Origin: Hufsiella ginkgonis
Lineage (GTDB): Bacteria > Bacteroidota > Bacteroidia > Sphingobacteriales > Sphingobacteriaceae
Length of the DNA: 64,000 bases
Direction of reading: 5' to 3'
NCBI RefSeq assembly: GCF_009834915.1
Contig: NZ_WVHS01000006.1
Span: 1-64,000, forward strand
Shown here: positions 60,821 through 64,000 of the stretch, in pieces
How the letters are laid out: every line of letters begins with the position of its first letter
How positions within the stretch are numbered: the stretch's first letter is position 1
Made by a program: the position numbers and the translations under genes
The notes under the pieces: model-generated
What the model was told of the DNA's origin: nothing
Database searches by the model: none
Seen by the model: the letters and a program-made list of their open reading frames with translations, nothing else

Positions 60821-61930
60821 ATGAAACTCAATCTCAATATCCAACCCCTCTCTACCTGGCTGAAGCCGGCAGAAGAGAACAAACCGCTGATCATTGCGGG
60901 ACCCTGCAGTGCCGAAACTGAAGACCAGTTAGTAACCACTGCTCATTTATTGGCAAAAACCGGCAAAATCTCCGCCCTGCGTGCAGGCATCTGGAAACCG
61001 CGTACGCGTCCGGGAGAATTTGAAGGCATCGGCAGCGTGGGCCTGCAATGGCTTAACCGTGCGAAGCAGGAAACAGGTCTGCCCACCGCTGTGGAAGTGG
61101 CCAATGCCAGGCACGTAGAGGAAGCGCTGGCGGCAGGCGTCGACATTTTATGGGTAGGCGCCCGCTCTACGGTAAACCCGTTCACCGTGCAGGAGATTGC
61201 CGATGCGCTGCGTGGCGTAGACATCCCGGTAATGGTAAAAAACCCGGTAAATCCCGACCTTTCTTTATGGATCGGTGCATTGGAACGTATCAACCAGGCA
61301 GGCATTACGCGGCTGGCGGCTATTCACCGCGGGTTCAGCTCGTTTGAAAAGACCGCTTTCCGCAACGAACCGATGTGGGAGCTTGCCATCCAGCTAAAAA
61401 CGCTCTGCCCCGAACTGCCCATTATTAACGATCCGAGCCACATCTGCGGTAACCGGGAAATCATTCCATACGTATCACAGAAAGCGCTCGACCTCGACAT
61501 GCAGGGCCTGATGATCGAGTCGCACCTCGATCCAACCATCGCCTGGACCGACGCCAAGCAGCAGGTAACCCCTTCCGCCCTTTCAGACATTATCGATAAT
61601 CTTACGCTTCGTCATACCGAGCCTGCTACCCGCGCATTGTCAGACAAGCTCGATGAACTGAGAAAGCAGATCGACAAGCTCGACGACCAGATCATCCAGA
61701 AAATTGCCGAAAGGATGTCGGTAGTAGAAAAGATCGGTGAATACAAACGCGATAATGACATCACCATTCTCCAGGTGAACCGCTGGGACGAGATCATGCA
61801 CAAACGCAGCGCTTTTGCACGCGCCCTGAAACTGGATGTGAACTTTGCCGCCAAGCTCCTGGAGCTGATGCACAGCGAATCGATCCGTAAGCAAACCGAG
61901 ATCATGAACGCTAAATCGGTAGTAGAATAA
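60821..61930 (+). CDS. Bifunctional DAHP synthase/chorismate mutase
   Basis: This 369-residue protein joins two enzymes. The N-terminal DAHP synthase (about 1-265, KDO8PS/AroA-beta kind) has LIIAGPCSAETEDQLVTTAH, ALRAGIWKPRTRPGEFEGIG, WVGARSTVNPFTVQEIADAL and PIINDPSHICGNREII. The C-terminal chorismate mutase type II (about 270-365) has LDELRKQIDKLDDQIIQKIA, RMSVVEKIGEYKRDN and AKLLELMHSESIRKQ. It provides both the first step of the shikimate pathway and the first step towards phenylalanine, and this fusion is common in Bacteroidota. Confidence 0.95.
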   Translation: MKLNLNIQPLSTWLKPAEENKPLIIAGPCSAETEDQLVTTAHLLAKTGKISALRAGIWKPRTRPGEFEGIGSVGLQWLNRAKQETGLPTAVEVANARHVEEALAAGVDILWVGARSTVNPFTVQEIADALRGVDIPVMVKNPVNPDLSLWIGALERINQAGITRLAAIHRGFSSFEKTAFRNEPMWELAIQLKTLCPELPIINDPSHICGNREIIPYVSQKALDLDMQGLMIESHLDPTIAWTDAKQQVTPSALSDIIDNLTLRHTEPATRALSDKLDELRKQIDKLDDQIIQKIAERMSVVEKIGEYKRDNDITILQVNRWDEIMHKRSAFARALKLDVNFAAKLLELMHSESIRKQTEIMNAKSVVE

Positions 61931-63184
61931 ATGAGCGGCGGTAACCTGGTGCTCTCTGCCGGTAAGCGGGATATCCATGCGGAGATCCGGCTTACCGGTT
62001 CAAAAAGCGAAAGCAACCGCGCCCTGGTCCTCGAGGCGCTGAGCGACGGCGGCGTGAAGGTGGAAAACCTTTCAGAAGCCGCAGATACCGTTACGCTGAA
62101 CAAGATACTCCGCTCGCTGGTGGCCGAAACGCCGATCACGATCGTAGATGTCGGCCCGGCGGGAACCGCCATGCGTTTCCTCACCGCATTTGCCGCGGTA
62201 AAAGGCATCGAGGCCATCATTACAGGCACCGCCCGCATGAAACAACGCCCGATCGGTCTCCTCGTAGATGCGTTACGCACCCTGGGCGCCAGTATCACCT
62301 ATGCCGAAGCAGATGGCTTCCCACCGGTAAATACGCATCCCGGGTTCCGGCAGCAAACCCGCGTGGTAAGTATTAAGGGCGATATCAGCTCGCAATACAT
62401 CACGGCGCTGCTGCTGGTGGCGCCGGTGCTTCCGCAGGGGCTTGAGCTCGAGATCGAAGGAGAGCTTACCTCGCGCCCCTACGTAGAGATGACGCTTTCG
62501 ATGCTTTCACAGGTAGGGATCAGTCATGAATGGAACGGCGACCGGATCGTCATCCCCCGGCAGCCGTTTATCATTACTACATTAACCGTAGAGCCCGACT
62601 GGAGCGCAGCTTCTTACTGGTACGCCATGGCCGCATTGGCGGAAACTTCTGCTATCAGCCTGCCCAACCTCAGGAAATATAGCCTGCAGGGCGACAGCCG
62701 CATTGCGGAGATCATGGCCAACTTCGGCGTCACCTCCACTTTCGTGGGAAATGGCCTCGAGATTAAAAAAGAGCCCAAAACATTTGTTCCTAAACTGTTC
62801 GACCTGAAAGATTGCCCTGACCTGGCACAAACCGTGATCGTGTGCTGCGCGGCCCTCGGCCACAACGCCTCGTTCACCGGGCTCGAGACCCTTAAAATAA
62901 AGGAAACCGACAGGATCCAGGCGCTGCAAAACGAACTTGCCAAGTTCGGGGTAAAGTTTACCGCAGACGGTACCACCTATCACCTCGACAGCTCGGAACG
63001 CTTTTTCCCGGAAAAGATCCGCATCAGCACCTACGAAGACCACCGCATGGCGATGGCGTTCGCGCCGCTGGCACTGGTGATTAAAGAGGTAGAGATCGAA
63101 GACTATCTTGTTGTTGAAAAGTCGTACCCCGATTTTTGGACACACCTGGCGCAGATCGGGATTATCAGTACTGAACAGGCATGA
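61931..63184 (+). CDS. aroA: 5-enolpyruvylshikimate-3-phosphate synthase
   Basis: This 417-residue enzyme joins shikimate-3-phosphate and PEP. Motifs are LTGSKSESNRALVLEALSDG, VGPAGTAMRFLTAFAAVKGI, TARMKQRPIGLLVDALRTLG, KGDISSQYITALLLVAPVLP, KIKETDRIQALQNELAKFG and TYEDHRMAMAFAPLALVIKE. The start ATG lies directly after the stop of the DAHP synthase gene, so the two are coupled. Confidence 0.95.
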   Translation: MSGGNLVLSAGKRDIHAEIRLTGSKSESNRALVLEALSDGGVKVENLSEAADTVTLNKILRSLVAETPITIVDVGPAGTAMRFLTAFAAVKGIEAIITGTARMKQRPIGLLVDALRTLGASITYAEADGFPPVNTHPGFRQQTRVVSIKGDISSQYITALLLVAPVLPQGLELEIEGELTSRPYVEMTLSMLSQVGISHEWNGDRIVIPRQPFIITTLTVEPDWSAASYWYAMAALAETSAISLPNLRKYSLQGDSRIAEIMANFGVTSTFVGNGLEIKKEPKTFVPKLFDLKDCPDLAQTVIVCCAALGHNASFTGLETLKIKETDRIQALQNELAKFGVKFTADGTTYHLDSSERFFPEKIRISTYEDHRMAMAFAPLALVIKEVEIEDYLVVEKSYPDFWTHLAQIGIISTEQA

Positions 63185-63260
63185 AGTTGTATCAAAAGCG
63201 AATTTCCGGCCGCCTGCATTTTGATCCAGCTAATCATATTAACTACTATAAATAAGTTAC

Positions 63261-64000
63261 ATGGCAGGAAATTCCTTCGGACAACTGTTCCGCATAACAA
63301 CTTTTGGCGAATCGCATGGCGAAGCGATCGGGGTGATCATTGATGGATGCCCGCCGCGGTTAGCCGTCGACGAAGCTTTTATCCAGGGCGAGCTCGACAA
63401 ACGGAAACCGGGCCAGTCGCGCATTACCACGCAGCGGCAGGAAAGCGATGAGTTCCGGATCCTTTCAGGTGTTTTTGAAGGACGATCTACCGGTACACCC
63501 ATAATGCTGCTGATCCCAAATGCCGACCAGCGGTCTAAAGATTACGATCACAACAAAGACTCGTTCAGGCCCTCACACGCAGATTATACGTACCAGGCCA
63601 AATACGGCATCCGCGATCACCGGGGCGGAGGCCGTTCTTCGGCACGCGAAACCGCAGCCCGTGTTGCTGCCGGAGCCGTCGCTAAGTTATTGCTGAAACA
63701 GCAGGGGATCGAGGTATTTGCACATGTTTCGGGAGTAGGGAGCTTAGAAGCCCCGGAAACCGACGTAACCAACATCGACACAGCCACCGCAATCCGCGAG
63801 CAAAACCTGGTACGCTGCGCCGATCCCGAAATGGCAGCCACCATGACCACGTACATCGACGAGGTGCGCAAAGCGGGCGATACTGTCGGCGGAAGGATCT
63901 CCTGCCTGGTGCGCAACTGCCCGCCCGGTCTTGGCGACCCGGTATTCGATAAGCTGCATGCCGACCTGGGCAAAGCGATGCTAAGCATTAACGCGGTGCA
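63261..64000 (+). CDS. aroC: Chorismate synthase, N-terminal part (runs off right edge)
   Basis: The reading frame is open from the ATG at 63261 ([20 protein letters not shown]) to the end of the window, giving 246 codons. Recognisable signatures are [51 protein letters not shown] and [20 protein letters not shown]. It makes chorismate from EPSP using reduced FMN. It follows aroA after 76 bp. The C-terminal third lies beyond the window. Confidence 0.95.
   Translation, partial: MAGNSFGQLFRITTFGESHGEAIGVIIDGCPPRLAVDEAFIQGELDKRKPGQSRITTQRQESDEFRILSGVFEGRSTGTPIMLLIPNADQRSKDYDHNKDSFRPSHADYTYQAKYGIRDHRGGGRSSARETAARVAAGAVAKLLLKQQGIEVFAHVSGVGSLEAPETDVTNIDTATAIREQNLVRCADPEMAATMTTYIDEVRKAGDTVGGRISCLVRNCPPGLGDPVFDKLHADLGKAMLSINAV

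Overview
This window looks like a chromosomal piece of a member of the Bacteroidota, probably of the Sphingobacteriales/Chitinophagales kind. The evidence is a SusC/SusD pair, DUF6443-type RHS proteins, DUF4097/DUF4230/DUF1543 proteins, an ECF sigma/anti-sigma module, an OMP_b-brl_3 receptor and TTG-N19-TAnnTTTG promoters. Family-level placement is an inference.

Left part (1-10.98 kb). A radical SAM peptide maturase runs off the left edge, with a tiny Cys-containing candidate precursor just upstream. Next comes a block of secreted proteins: a small protein, a tail-fibre-like protein and two large RHS-type proteins. The second RHS protein ends in a colicin E3-like rRNase domain and is followed by a small gene resembling colicin E3 immunity proteins. 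An XRE regulator, a fragment of a second radical SAM maturase and a broken tRNA-Val 3' half close this part.

Integrated element (10,985-26,697). A 15.7-kb, AT-rich element sits in a tRNA-Met (CAT) gene. It is bounded by exact 46-bp repeats of the tRNA 3' part and has a tyrosine recombinase at the left end, matching arm-type repeats at both ends and a RadC-like gene at the right end. The cargo resembles a defence island: a DEAH-type helicase-like protein with an odd P-loop, a 2-TM protein, an LRR-TIR protein, several unknown small proteins, a frameshifted DUF6602/PD-(D/E)xK protein, and a two-gene operon (2-TM coiled-coil protein plus FRG-domain protein). That operon is preceded by about 650 nt of non-coding DNA packed with perfect short helices, which is my main candidate for an undescribed structured RNA.

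Core part (26.7-48.3 kb). This holds housekeeping and metabolic genes: HD hydrolase, DUF1543, methionine aminopeptidase, a DegT pseudogene, DUF4230, VOC, an SDR-like protein, a GDSL hydrolase and an esterase. They are followed by a carbohydrate cluster (two SSS symporters, GH43, an FAD oxidoreductase with a tandem LacI-like operator), an M61 peptidase, and a five-gene operon made of ECF sigma, HEAT-repeat anti-sigma, two DUF4097 proteins and an outer-membrane receptor.

Right part (48.8-64 kb). A SusC-SusD-DUF1735 uptake operon is followed by assorted genes and then the shikimate/phenylalanine genes: aroB, then pheA, DAHP synthase/chorismate mutase, aroA and aroC. A Phe/Tyr-rich leader peptide with a textbook terminator/antiterminator pair lies directly before pheA and should attenuate the operon according to charged tRNA-Phe/Tyr.
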